Of a stretch of 64,000 nucleotides of DNA, positions 25,850 through 36,472 are shown in pieces (position 1 is the stretch's first letter; each line of letters starts with the position of its first letter). The translations under genes were made by a program, and so were the position numbers. The notes under the pieces were generated by a model. That model ran no database searches and was not told the DNA's origin. It saw nothing but the letters and a program-made list of their open reading frames with translations. The stretch is from Sipunculus nudus. Its lineage: Eukaryota > Annelida > Sipuncula > Golfingiida > Sipunculidae. Where the stretch lies: the NCBI GenBank assembly GCA_026874595.1, contig CM049306.1, positions 9,170,519 to 9,234,518 of the forward strand. Direction: 5' to 3'.

Positions 25850-27339
25850 TGTTGCGACAGAGGGTTCGTATTAAAGAGAAATTTCGAGAAATTGAGGACC
25901 CACAGAAAGGCAAACTGCAGCAGTTACTACTCCATTTGATATTAAAGGAACAAGAGTGTCATGATCACTATGGATACCAGGGCGCTGAAAGAACAGAGTT
26001 GCTCATCAGAGAGAAATTTTTCAGGCCAAAAATGCACCAAGGGACACTATGTAGAGCAGCGTGAGAAGTGTGTACTGAGTAAACCAGTAAAATACAAGTG
26101 TCAACTTGGAAGCCTTTTAGCCTCCAAACTCATTAGAGGTAGTTGCCATGGATTTCACTCAGTTTGAAAAATCTTCAGATAGGTACGAATATGTATTAGT
26201 CCTTACAGACATCTTTACCAAATATACAATCGCTATTACAACAAGAGCAATATGCAAACAGCACAACTGTGACAAGAGTTTTAGCCAATCACTGGTTTAG
26301 GAGGTTTTGCTCACCTCAAAGACTTTATTCAGACCAAGGACGGGACCTTGAAGCAAAGGTTACGAATGATTTATGTGACCTATATAGCGTCAAGAAAACT
26401 CGTACAACAGCATACAGGCCACAGGGGAATGCTCAGTGCGAGAGATTTAATAGAACTTTGCATAATTTATTCAGGTCGTTACCACCCGAAAAGAAAATGG
26501 ACAGAGTACATTGAAGAATTAGTATTCTCCTACAATACCACATTCCATGAGTCTACTGGATTCTCTCCATTCTTCCTGATGTATGGAAGGGAAGCTCACA
26601 CTTTCAACAGCCTTTACCAAGATGACTTTTTGAATCAATCAGCAACATCAACGGTAGAAAAGAATATATATGATTGGGTAGTGAAGCGTCAAGAAAAACT
26701 GAAAGATGTTTATCGAATAACACAACAACGACTTGAACAAAAGGCCAAGATACGCAAGGCATATTATGATCGAACTGCAAAAGACCATCATTTAGCAGTT
26801 GGCAAGGTAGTGTTTAAACGACACCATAGTAAGAAAGGAAAGAAGAAGTTCCAGGATGCATTTTACCCTCAACGATTCGCCATACTGTCTTGCAATTATA
26901 CAAAATATTTATTTAATTGAACCTTTGAATGGAAAGCAAAGTGGGTAAACAGAAGTGAACTGAAACTTTGCCTAGCTAATAAGCCTATTCAACAAGCACC
27001 AAGGACAGTTAAGGGCGAGTCAGGGTTCTCTGGAGCAATCCCTACTCAAGTAGTTCTGATCAGGAAGATTTACAGATCAACATCTATTACTCCTAAGGAC
27101 AATCTTTGAGGCAATCTGATGGAACAAACGATACAGACTTATCAACCAACAAATAGCGAGTAAACACCTGAGACAGAATCTTCAGGAACTGCCAGTGATG
27201 GTGTCACCGAACAACCTCAAACAGAACCACTGTAAGAACAAGAGCTAGCACACGCAGTAACCCTCATAAATTGCCAAGATCAGTGTTAGAGAGACTTGTA
27301 GCTAGCCAACTAAAACAGAAGAGAGAGATTACAGTTTAA
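25850..27339 (+). pseudogene. Pol remnant: integrase and C-terminal tail
   Basis: The HHCC region begins at about 25955 with HDHYGYQGAERTELL and CEKCVLSK; one expected His of the pattern is Tyr. The catalytic core follows: MDFTQFEKSSDRYEYV near 26146 (first Asp), SDQGRDLEAKV near 26330 (second Asp), and TAYRPQGNAQCERFNRTL near 26410 (Glu). The frame changes near 26505, then runs to 26920 through ELVFSYNTTFHESTGFSPF and a basic tail. Another shift gives WVNRSELKLCLAN. A last frame ends in a stop at about 27339 after LVASQLKQKREITV. The D-D-E residues are present but separated by stops and shifts. Confidence 0.88.
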
Positions 27340-27580
27340 AGATATAGAAATCATGTTTTTAGGTTTTTTATATAACATTACAACCTTGAGAGCATATTTT
27401 ATCACAGTTATTATTTTTGTTTTATATTAGCTGATTTGTTTGGGTTTTTTTTGTGTATACATTAGTTGGATCATTCTAGTTATGTTCATAATGTTGATTC
27501 ATTTGATTGAATTTTGTATTTTTGTAACATTTGTAACTGTTTTGTAACTGTTTTAAACATTGCTCGAGGACGAAGCAATT

Positions 27581-27596
27581 AAAAAGAAGTGGTGGA
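27581..27596 (+). promoter_or_regulatory. Polypurine tract-like sequence
   Basis: AAAAAGAAGTGGTGGA is purine-rich and is followed directly by TGTAAG, the expected layout of a plus-strand primer and the first bases of a 3' LTR. It lies ~240 bp after the last pol codon, the usual place. It is 1.6 kb before the right copy of the terminal repeat, however. Confidence 0.55.
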
Positions 27597-29200
27597 TGTA
27601 AGTGGATGTACCTGTGCGAGGAATTTTAAAAATATCATATGCAAGATATTCATAAAGTGTGACTGTAATCATTCTGATTATACCAGTATTTTACCTTAAT
27701 GCCTCAATATGTTTACTCGTTTCAGCCTAGTGCAAATGTACACTTGACATATTGCCCCTGTAATATGTAGAGGCATTAGCTTTTAGTAGGCTGGTTGTGC
27801 TTTGCAGAGAAACTTTTTTTTAGTCATGGCGTTAGCCGGTCTCGAAATCCAGGATTGACCTGGATCACCTGATTTCATGCATGAGAAATGAGAATGCATT
27901 AGGAAATAATTGTTTTAAAGGAATATATTTAGTGTGTGCCAGTATAGCTGGTAAAACATTTTTTAGCCTATTTTAGTATTTGTATTAGTAATTACATTTT
28001 TAATACCAATGTCATATTTAATAAAAAAAACCCATAAAATTGAGACAGATACGGAACTTATTTTTGTGCCATGACCCGGAAGTCTTGGTATACAACGGCC
28101 TACAAGGTTTAGGTCCTTGCCTAGGCCCATTGTCTGTAAAGAGAGCTATACAAGCAGCTTAAGATAAGGTAAAAGTTTAATACTTATCCAGATATTTTTT
28201 TTATCTTGAGAGTTGTCCTACGTTTCCTGTTGATGGAAAAGGATATGCTTTACCTATTTACTGATATTTTTTTGTAATTTAGGTGATTGAGTGTTTTGAA
28301 TTTGTCCCTTTTAATTAATTAGATAAAAGAAAAAAGAAAGATGTCAGTTTAATCAATGAACTTTATGTTGTAGAATGGAAAATATATTACATTTACACCA
28401 AGTTATATATTTCCATTGTTCTCTGTTAAAACATCTGATAATTGATTTAAATGCTAATGTCACTTTTTGATCCAACATGATGTTTTACAAGTTCTGTTAT
28501 TATATGATCGATAGACTGTAATCTAGTCTTCCTGTTTACATTATATATATTTGAGAAAAAACAAAGTGCTTCCTTCATAGATGAGTACTATAAATTACCA
28601 AATAATGCATTTTTGAGATCTATTCCTGTAAGAATTTATGATTATTGATCCCTGGGCAGGTATTTTATATTAAATGCCTGTTTAACATAATCCTTTTATC
28701 TGCTTGTTTAACATATCTTTTATCTGCCTGTTTAACAGTCTGTTTATGCTAGAATTTTATTAGAAAATAACTAAAAAGAATAGTGGGGGTTAAGTTTGTG
28801 TAATGCTCTCTTCAGATCAAGATCAAGGGAATTTGCTTGATCGAGGGAATTCGCAGACAGTGATAGAAATATGAATTTATAAAATATATGGTGAGTTTTT
28901 ACTTTTTAATTATCTGAAAGGTTTGCATTAAAATGGTTGTCTAAATGTTCATTCAAATAAATAACAAGTTTGTCCATACCTGAGTTTGTGGAATTAAATA
29001 TGTTTACTATATACATATGGGGCCGCCTGGGCATGAGTTTGATTTACCATCTAGATATTGCCAATTACATCTCTGACACATCACACCCCTCTCTGTAAAA
29101 GAGTTGGGAGCAGTCCTGATCTATTAATGTGAAAGGTCAAGCTATCTTGCTGTAACATCAAGTTCCACAGATTAGGACTGGAGACCCTTGTCGCTCAGGT
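27597..29200. other. Unassigned 1.6 kb between polypurine tract and right LTR copy
   Basis: No open frame or recognisable repeat. Either this is the 5' part of a ~3-kb 3' LTR whose counterpart is missing from the left side, or it is later insertion or internal sequence. No matching sequence was noticed upstream of 18995. Confidence 0.4.
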
Positions 29201-29736
29201 TGTACAAAAACTGTGTCATTTAATTGTTCCCGCAAGCAAGCAGTAATAACTAGCAGTCATATGCCAGGTAAGGTTACTGTATATAATTTTCTGTCAAGTG
29301 TCACCACAGCAGTCACAACCTGTGTTACTGGTACTTGTGGCCTGGATCATGGACCACTCAACAGTGATTAAGTGTACTGTACCAGTGCTAATTAGTTAAT
29401 TTACCTTGTCAATTTATAACTATAATACATTATAAAAAGAATTTCTTGAATTATTTTTGTTATGTACAATATTTATTTATAGTAAATTAAATAACTAGGA
29501 TTAAATGTAATGTTTTACTAGCTTTGTGTATTTTAATCTTAAAGAATTTTCTCTTTGGCTAAAGGGGTTATATTTTGCAAGTCCGAGGGAATAAAGATGC
29601 AACATTATATTGTTGGCATGTAGTATAAAGTTTGGGCGGAGCATGAAGTTTTAGGACTTTTAGTGTGGTTACTTTTGTCGTTTTACCAGATTTGTATGTG
29701 TATTAATTATTTCATAAATGATGTCACGTTTAATTG

Positions 29737-29782
<46 letters not shown>

Positions 29783-31319
29783 TTCGAGTCATCTGGTGCG
29801 TGTATTTGTAATGCCGAGATTAGTTACATGCAGGAATCAAGCTTACATCATACTATTACAAGATGTTATTACAAATGTAATAGGATCCTGGTGACTGTAT
29901 TTCTCATATGCATAGTTAATGAGTACGTAACAAGTCTTAGAAAGGTTTATCATTGAAGTGTTTTATTATTTTGTTACTCCTTCCAGGACATAAGTAGCTC
30001 TGTAATGATTATATCTATTATCCGCAACGCAAAAGGTTGCTTGTTCTTAAAGGTGTATTAGATACGAAAAAGCATATCTGTACAGAACAAGTTATTTTCT
30101 TATATTTGTTGTAAGTTTATTGGCTTTAGTTCAACATACCAAGCTTATTTTTTTCAATATGGCATAACATCTGTTTAGACTGTTATCAATCAAACAAATA
30201 TATAAATATTCAGTGAACTTCTTTAAATTGTGGAATGGTTTTCAAGTTAAATTAATAATTGTTTGGATATATTTTGATTGAAAATAGGGTATTCTGAAAT
30301 GTTTGTTTGATGATATATATATCTCAGAAGTAAACTTACATTATGGCTATATTTTTATGCCCCCGCCACAAAGTGGCCGGGGCATATAGTTTTACCCCTG
30401 TCCGTCATTCCGTCATTCCGTCATTCCGAAATAAAACAGTTGTACGGACTTTTTTTTCGCAATGCCTGCAGATATGGGCCTGATTTTTGGTGTGTAGGCA
30501 GATAATGACCAGTGACAGATCGAGTTCCTGTTTTGTCTCAGTTGACCTACTTTTGACCATTTGACTGCTCCTGAACATAGAAAGTTTCATGAAAAATATA
30601 AATTTTCATAACAAATGCATATGTACTGACTTTTTTTCCTCAATGCCTGCAGATACCACCCTGATTTTTTTTGTGTGGGCAGATAATGACAGTTACAGAT
30701 CGAGTTTGCGTTTCATCCTGGTTGACCTACTTTTGATTGTTTTACGGATCCTAAACATAGAAAATTTCATGAAAGACAGAAATTTTTATGGAAAATGCAC
30801 ATGTATGGACTTTTTTTCACAATGCCTGCATATACTGGCATGATTTTTGGTGTGTTGCTTGATAATGACCCGTTACAGATCGAGTTTGCATTTTGCCCTT
30901 GTTGACCTACTTTTGACCATATAACACCTCCTGAACTTAAAAAATTTTCCAAATTTTACAAATGTTTCTAATTTGCCCAAGGCGGGGGCATTCGTGTCGT
31001 TCCGACACATCTAGTTTTAAAGTAAATCTACCTTTGTTTTTGTATCGACACAACATCCAGTCTTGAAACAACATTTATTGATAATTGGTTGTGTATAGGA
31101 ATGTATGTGTCATGCATGTGTCGTATCGCTATTGTACCTCACCTTATCTTGTTACACCTATCTAATACGTCTGTTGTAATTCATATATTTTAGCTGGTTT
31201 GCAAGCCATACGGACCAAAGCCAATGACCAAATCCATGGACTACAACCGTCGATGCAAATAAACAGATTTTCGCTACATGGCCTTTGAGTTGACCTTTGT
31301 CCCCGATCACACAGTTACA
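29201..31319 (+). repeat. Right LTR copy (interrupted by a HINE/pearl-like element)
   Basis: Colinear with the left copy from TGTACA to TTACA, including the (AT)n tract (29741-29781) and AATAAACAGATTTTCGC near its end. It lacks the Helitron and instead carries a 658-bp insertion at 30357-31014. After removing both insertions the copies have nearly equal lengths, about 1.48 and 1.46 kb. Confidence 0.75.
30357..31014 (+). mobile_element. HINE/pearl-like (Helentron-related) non-autonomous element
   Basis: Borders come from comparison with the left LTR, which lacks it. The start ATGCCCCCGCC is inverted as GGCGGGGGCAT at 30981-30991. Next come a hairpin GTGTCG-ttc-CGACAC (30994-31008) and CTAG at 31011-31014. 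The site is a T-run, so insertion was between T and T. The core has three ~147-bp tandem units, each with 'caatgcctgcagata', 'gataatgac' and 'gttgacctacttttga'. A 5' terminal repeat, an inverted subterminal copy, a terminal hairpin, a CTAG end and a tandem core together match HINE-type elements such as DINE-1 and bivalve pearl. Confidence 0.75.
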
Positions 31320-31679
31320 TATAGAATAGGTCAACATCCATGTTGTCAACTGTTAGAGTATATTTGTGTGCGTGTGTGAACTTGCATACTTTTGTGTCTT
31401 TGGAATAAAGAGTGTGACTAAATTGCTAACACTTTTGGGTAGCTAGATATCTGTCCACAACAACAGTTAGAAATAGAAAATTCATAAAACACAATTCCCT
31501 TTCCACATCAGTATCATATTACATTCTTGGAGAATCTCTTACAAATTTTAATCCATACCAACTTTAAGGAGTGAATGATTGTATGAATGAATTGGCGTTT
31601 TGTTTCCATATTGTTTCAGGGGCAATGAATTTCTGTTTTACCGTTACGTATATTTTTATAAATATGTCAGTGGCCCTCT

Positions 31680-31931
31680 GCTCACGTCCTAGAATACATA
31701 ATCTCACGAGATTTGAGGGCATTTCGGGAATGGGCAATGAGGAAGCGGTAAGGTTTTGGTGTGGATCCTGTTTCATGAACGTCATCAAGGAATATTCACA
31801 AATGTAGAGCACTGATATGTACAATGAACCTTGGTATATGGCATGAAAAAATGAACGTAAGACTGTTTAAAGAGCATCCCACGATAGAGCCCCATGGCGG
31901 AGGCTTGCATTTCTTGGAATGCAGATTTGAA
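31680..31931 (+). repeat. Dispersed repeat, copy 1 of 3
   Basis: Shares 'tttcgggaatggg', 'tcaaggaatattcac', 'aatgaac' and 'ggcggaggcttgcat' in the same order with copies at about 41.3-41.7 and 51.65-51.93 kb. This copy has lost the terminal TTTCTAG (it reads tttgaag). Confidence 0.65.
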
Positions 31932-32005
31932 GTTTATGTTGGGCCTGTATGCACCCATGTGTATCTATATACACTTCTAGTTTCAAGTTTATTTCATAGT
32001 TCACA

Positions 32006-32340
32006 ATGGAAAAAGCGCCCCTCCATGTCGCAGATAGGATCAGCACCGGCAGCTCTGACGAAAGAGCCGCAATTAAGCGAAACCATATGCCGCTCTCCAG
32101 CTTGTGTGGCTCACGTGTGTTTGTTGTGTTACCATAACAGTCTATTCGTGTCCATGTAAAATACTTCGGTGCCGAGAACAGTTGAAAGAGCTCCTAAACA
32201 CTGAAAGGAACCTTGGTTATAGAGTACTTGACGAAAATGCTGTGCTGCCAGCTGGGCATGGCATACACAAAGTGTGTGGTAAAACGATCATTGTGCAAGG
32301 CCTGCAACACGCCCAGAGGGACTATCTGAGCAAGCGGTGA
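32006..32340 (+). CDS. Uncharacterised coding-like segment, two frames
   Basis: A G+C-richer island. One frame starts at ATG 32006 (MEKAPLHVADRISTGSSDER) and stops at 32137. A second frame, ending at 32340, has RCREQLKELLNTERNLGYRV followed by GHGIHKVCGKTIIVQGLQ and ends YLSKR. The two are in different frames, so this is either a frameshifted relic or two exons. I recognise no family. A decayed transposon coding region is as likely as a host gene. Confidence 0.25.
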
Positions 32341-33440
32341 TAGTTTGACATATAGTTTTGTCAATGATCTGACGTCAAAGAGAACATCTTCCCCGGAGAA
32401 GAAAAGTGAGCCAGTCAGTAAAGTGTTTTGTTGGGTGATTTCATTATTTTTATCATTTCAAGTTGCATAACTGCCGAGGTGTGAGGAATGCCAAAAGAGA
32501 ACACTTTATTGAACAGTGCATACTTAAAATTCCAACTCTTTATAATTCCGCTCGATTAAGAGTAGTGAAACATCATTTTATCTGTAATGTGATGTTTATT
32601 CCACGCACATACAGTTTTGCTGGTTATACAAACCAGAAAAAATATCCATGAATATCCAAGGTACCCTTAGGTCAAAGTTCATGCGACTGTCAAAATGACA
32701 ATGGGAGAGGAAATTTAAATTGCGAGTTAACTTCAACAAATTATTGTTATACGGTTTCAGAGGATGAAACAGATTTTATGTTTTATAAAACACACCAACG
32801 TGCTACTAACACAGTAAGCACTTGCTGCAAGTGTTTATAAGTACTTAACGGCAGGAAGTTGTTTAGTTGTGTATTTAGGCATATTACATACAGAATACAC
32901 TCACAGGGTTTCATCCAATGTACGACAGTAAACCATCCAGTGAATACAGTGTATGCAGTTATTTATAGACGGGCTAACACTTACCGTTGTAAGTGGTTGC
33001 TCATGAAGCTTAGCTTCCGGTAGACTGGCTTCAGCACCGTTACCTTCCTGGTCGTTTTACATAGCTGAATATCTCATCGCCAGGGTATGTTGACGTAACC
33101 TTTATAGGCTGTATACAGATGATCTGTGTCATATTCTGAATTTTTATTTGAAATTGAATCTTTTTCCTCCCTTATAAGGTCAATATTTATATTATAGTAT
33201 TATTAAATGATTAGAAATCATGTCGTTATATGATTATTTAATTATGCAAGATTTAATTGTCAGCGCATTGTTTTCAAAACTGACTGGTTGGTTTTAGGCA
33301 GCCGGTTACAAGGGCAAATTGGATAATATCGGTCCCACAGCCAAATATCTTCGCGTCCCATTAGACGCTTGAACCCCATGAACCGAGTGTCCAACAGAGA
33401 TTTCGAGCGTCACAGACGTTTACTTCCGCGTTCCTGAAAG

Positions 33441-33442
<2 letters not shown>

Positions 33443-33484
<42 letters not shown>
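33443..33484. repeat. (TA)n microsatellite
   Basis: Uninterrupted TA dinucleotides about 0.5 kb downstream of the GPCR stop codon. Confidence 0.95.
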
Positions 33485-33493
<9 letters not shown>

Positions 33494-33968
33494 TACATAT
33501 AATATATATATCCAGTGGAATTAATCTTAATCTTGATTTCATTTGCATGTCATTTTTTACTAGATATTGTTTTGGCGTGAAACAAATTAAAGGATCATTA
33601 AGGAACTATAAATATAAATAATTATAAATATATAAACAAATTCTCATTATGGTCTGTTGTCAAATCGGGCTTATCAATTTTTCAGCCTTAACCTATAAGG
33701 AAAATGATTGTTCTTCTTATTACAACTCTTGAAAATATATTCGGGATTGGTAAAATGCGTCCGAAGTAGCACCAAAACGTACCAATATTCCATCGAACAA
33801 AAAATAACAAACTAACAATTCTGGTGTGATGAACAGATTTATATTTTAAAATAACATTTAAAAAAGACGTTAAATCCTTTTTGAATACCATGATTATACC
33901 TGATTGCATATTTTAAACCGTTTAGAACTAATATTTAGATGTGAGACTAATTGTGCAAATTATTTCCA

Positions 33969-34829
33969 TTAAACCTGTATTTCACGTGATCCTGACATTT
34001 GAGCTGTACGTGCTTGATTTTTCGCGGGTGCAGCGCGCTTGTGCACAAATAGATTGATGATTACTTTTCTGTAATTTTCATTAAAATATCCATAAAGAAT
34101 GGGGTTTGCCAGCGAACAAGCAAATACAATAGTCATTGCAGAGGTATAAATTGTGGATAAATAAATTATGTTGATTTGAGCTAATTTTATAATGTAAACA
34201 ACTGTAATTGGCACAGACGTGATGATGTATGTCACCACGTGGGCGGCAAATAATTTAGTCAGCTTCTGACGTCGTTGGTCACCTGACGCGCCTGCGCGAC
34301 AGGAAGTAGAAGTCGCCAGGCGCCATATTTTAACATAATTAAATATAACGATGATTAAGAGTACTGTGTGTAACAAAAGTAAAAATATGATAACATAAGT
34401 GCTCGTGTTGAATTTCTCTGGATGTTGGAATTCCTTTGTTTGTTTGCACACGGTATAATTAACCATTTGTTTGACGTCGTGCCATGCTGCATAAAATCCA
34501 ACCGGGAAACTCGGTAAGACCCATGACATAACAATAAAAACGACAACGTATCTCAGCTTCATCTGATATCCTGGCATACTCTCCACAATACGTCGACGTT
34601 GAAAACTAATACAGGCCATGGTCAGAACTGTCGGGAAACATGTTACTGTGGTAAAAAATGTAGTCAGTTGACATGTTACTTTACCAAACATCCATGATTT
34701 TTGTACTCTGACGGCGATTATCAGAGGCACGGTCAACAAGAAAGCGATGTCTGCGGTCAGCAGGTTGGCTATCAGACAGTCGGTAGCGGCCGGTCGGCCT
34801 TTGTTCTTCTTACACACAGCAACAAATAC
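33969..34829 (-). CDS. GPCR exon 3 (TM2 to C-terminus)
   Basis: 861 nt from CTGCAG|GTATTTGTT to a TAA at 33969-33971. Encodes the first intracellular loop, TM2-TM7 and the C-tail. The residue numbered as a start in simple frame searches is a GTG (Val) inside the exon. Confidence 0.95.
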   Translation of the reverse strand, partial: VFVAVCKKNKGRPAATDCLIANLLTADIAFLLTVPLIIAVRVQKSWMFGKVTCQLTTFFTTVTCFPTVLTMACISFQRRRIVESMPGYQMKLRYVVVFIVMSWVLPSFPVGFYAAWHDVKQMVNYTVCKQTKEFQHPEKFNTSTYVIIFLLLLHTVLLIIVIFNYVKIWRLATSTSCRAGASGDQRRQKLTKLFAAHVVTYIITSVPITVVYIIKLAQINIIYLSTIYTSAMTIVFACSLANPILYGYFNENYRKVIINLFVHKRAAPAKNQARTAQMSGSREIQV

Positions 34830-35317
34830 CTGCAGTATATAAATATATTACATTACCATGCATTACCATGAAAACGGTTGTCATATTGTGACAACAAAAC
34901 CTTAATTCCAGTCTCATTAACCTTAGAACTTATACAGAACAGTGAATTCAGATTAAAGGTAAGAAATATATTGAGGTGTACTCCAGCCACCACCAGGTAT
35001 CCAACCTCTTATTGGATGCAGCCATGGGACCTGTCCCATGTTGATAGGGAGACATTAGATGGAAGTCATCCCAACTGTTGTTGGAAAGTGCACAAGTTAA
35101 CAGGTTTTGTTGGCTGCAGGTATACTTTCTTGGAAAATACTTCAAAATACTATATATTATATATATATATATTGTTACGAAGAAAAATTGCTCAGCGGAA
35201 AATACTGGGCCGATCCGGGATTCGAACACATGCCGGTAGCGCACACGTCCGGCGTTTCAATCGCTTCGCTAGAAAAACAAGCTTCACTAGCGAGACAGTT
35301 TGGTCCGCCCCATAACA

Positions 35318-35375
<58 letters not shown>

Positions 35376-35868
35376 CTCTGAAGAAAAACAACACTGTAAA
35401 TTCACTAGTCTGTTTCACGGGATGCGACCCGAAAAAAAAAATGAGAGAAAATCCTAGATTCCGGGAAGAATCAGCTCAGAATTTCAATATTCTTATAACA
35501 CAAAACAAGAGGATCAACTTTAGAGTATTGATGAAACTGGGAATGGGTGAAAAAGAGTCATTTATTACAATCAACTCATTAATAATTAGTTTGGAAAACA
35601 TGATTTCTTATCTCCAGTGTCTTAGTTTCTCATGACAGATTCAGAAATTTCAGGATTTCATGATAGATCTGCGTTTTAAAATTATTGTAGATGAAAGTGT
35701 ACGGTAATGAAAATTGACTGATATTTTCATGTTTTTTTTTTGTTTTCTTGCTTTATTTATTTTCTAGCTTCTTGAAATTTTAACTTGAATATTATATGTA
35801 AAGTCGGATAAGGAGGGAGCGGGGCGTGGTCCCTTGCGACTGCACGCTTGATACTCCCCTGGACTTAA

Positions 35869-35915
<47 letters not shown>

Positions 35916-36185
35916 TTATTCTAGTCATTAGGTAGACCAGTCTTTCACTTAAACACTGCAATAGGGGGGCCATATGTGCTCCCCCTAATATTTCAACATT
36001 TTATTAGTGATAAAACAGTGAAAATTGGTCGATTTGCCATTAGCAACTATTATGTCTAGATTAAAATGTCATTTTTCACATATTCAAGACCAATGTATGC
36101 CCTTTTGGCTTTTTTCACCATATTAACGTTACAAATTGTCCCCCTAATGCCTAAAATAAAGGATGGTCCGCTTAATGCTGTCAGT

Positions 36186-36258
<73 letters not shown>

Positions 36259-36398
36259 GTATATAGGAGCTGAACGAATCTAACAGTACTCCATTGGCCT
36301 GATGCTAAGAGCTGATACACAGAATTTACAACGAAAATGTTCAGTTAGACATTAACACGTGAACATTTTCGTTGTAAATACTGTATACACACACACAG

Positions 36399-36472
<74 letters not shown>

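Larger units (their letters stand above)
18995..31319 (+). mobile_element. Decayed Ty3/gypsy-type LTR retrotransposon
   Basis: Two ~1.45-kb direct copies (18995-21932 and 29201-31319 after discounting one insertion in each) start TGTACA and end TTACA or CTACA. The left copy is followed at once by a primer binding site for tRNA-Leu. Between them lie, in order, a gag-like frame with a CCHC knuckle, an aspartic protease motif, reverse transcriptase, RNase H and integrase, all on the plus strand. Protease-RT-RNase H-integrase order is that of Ty3/gypsy. Stop codons, frameshifts and a protease active-site change make the copy non-functional. No target duplication is visible at the outer ends. An extra 1.6 kb (27597-29200) sits between the polypurine tract and the right copy, so the outer boundaries are uncertain. 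Confidence 0.82.
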
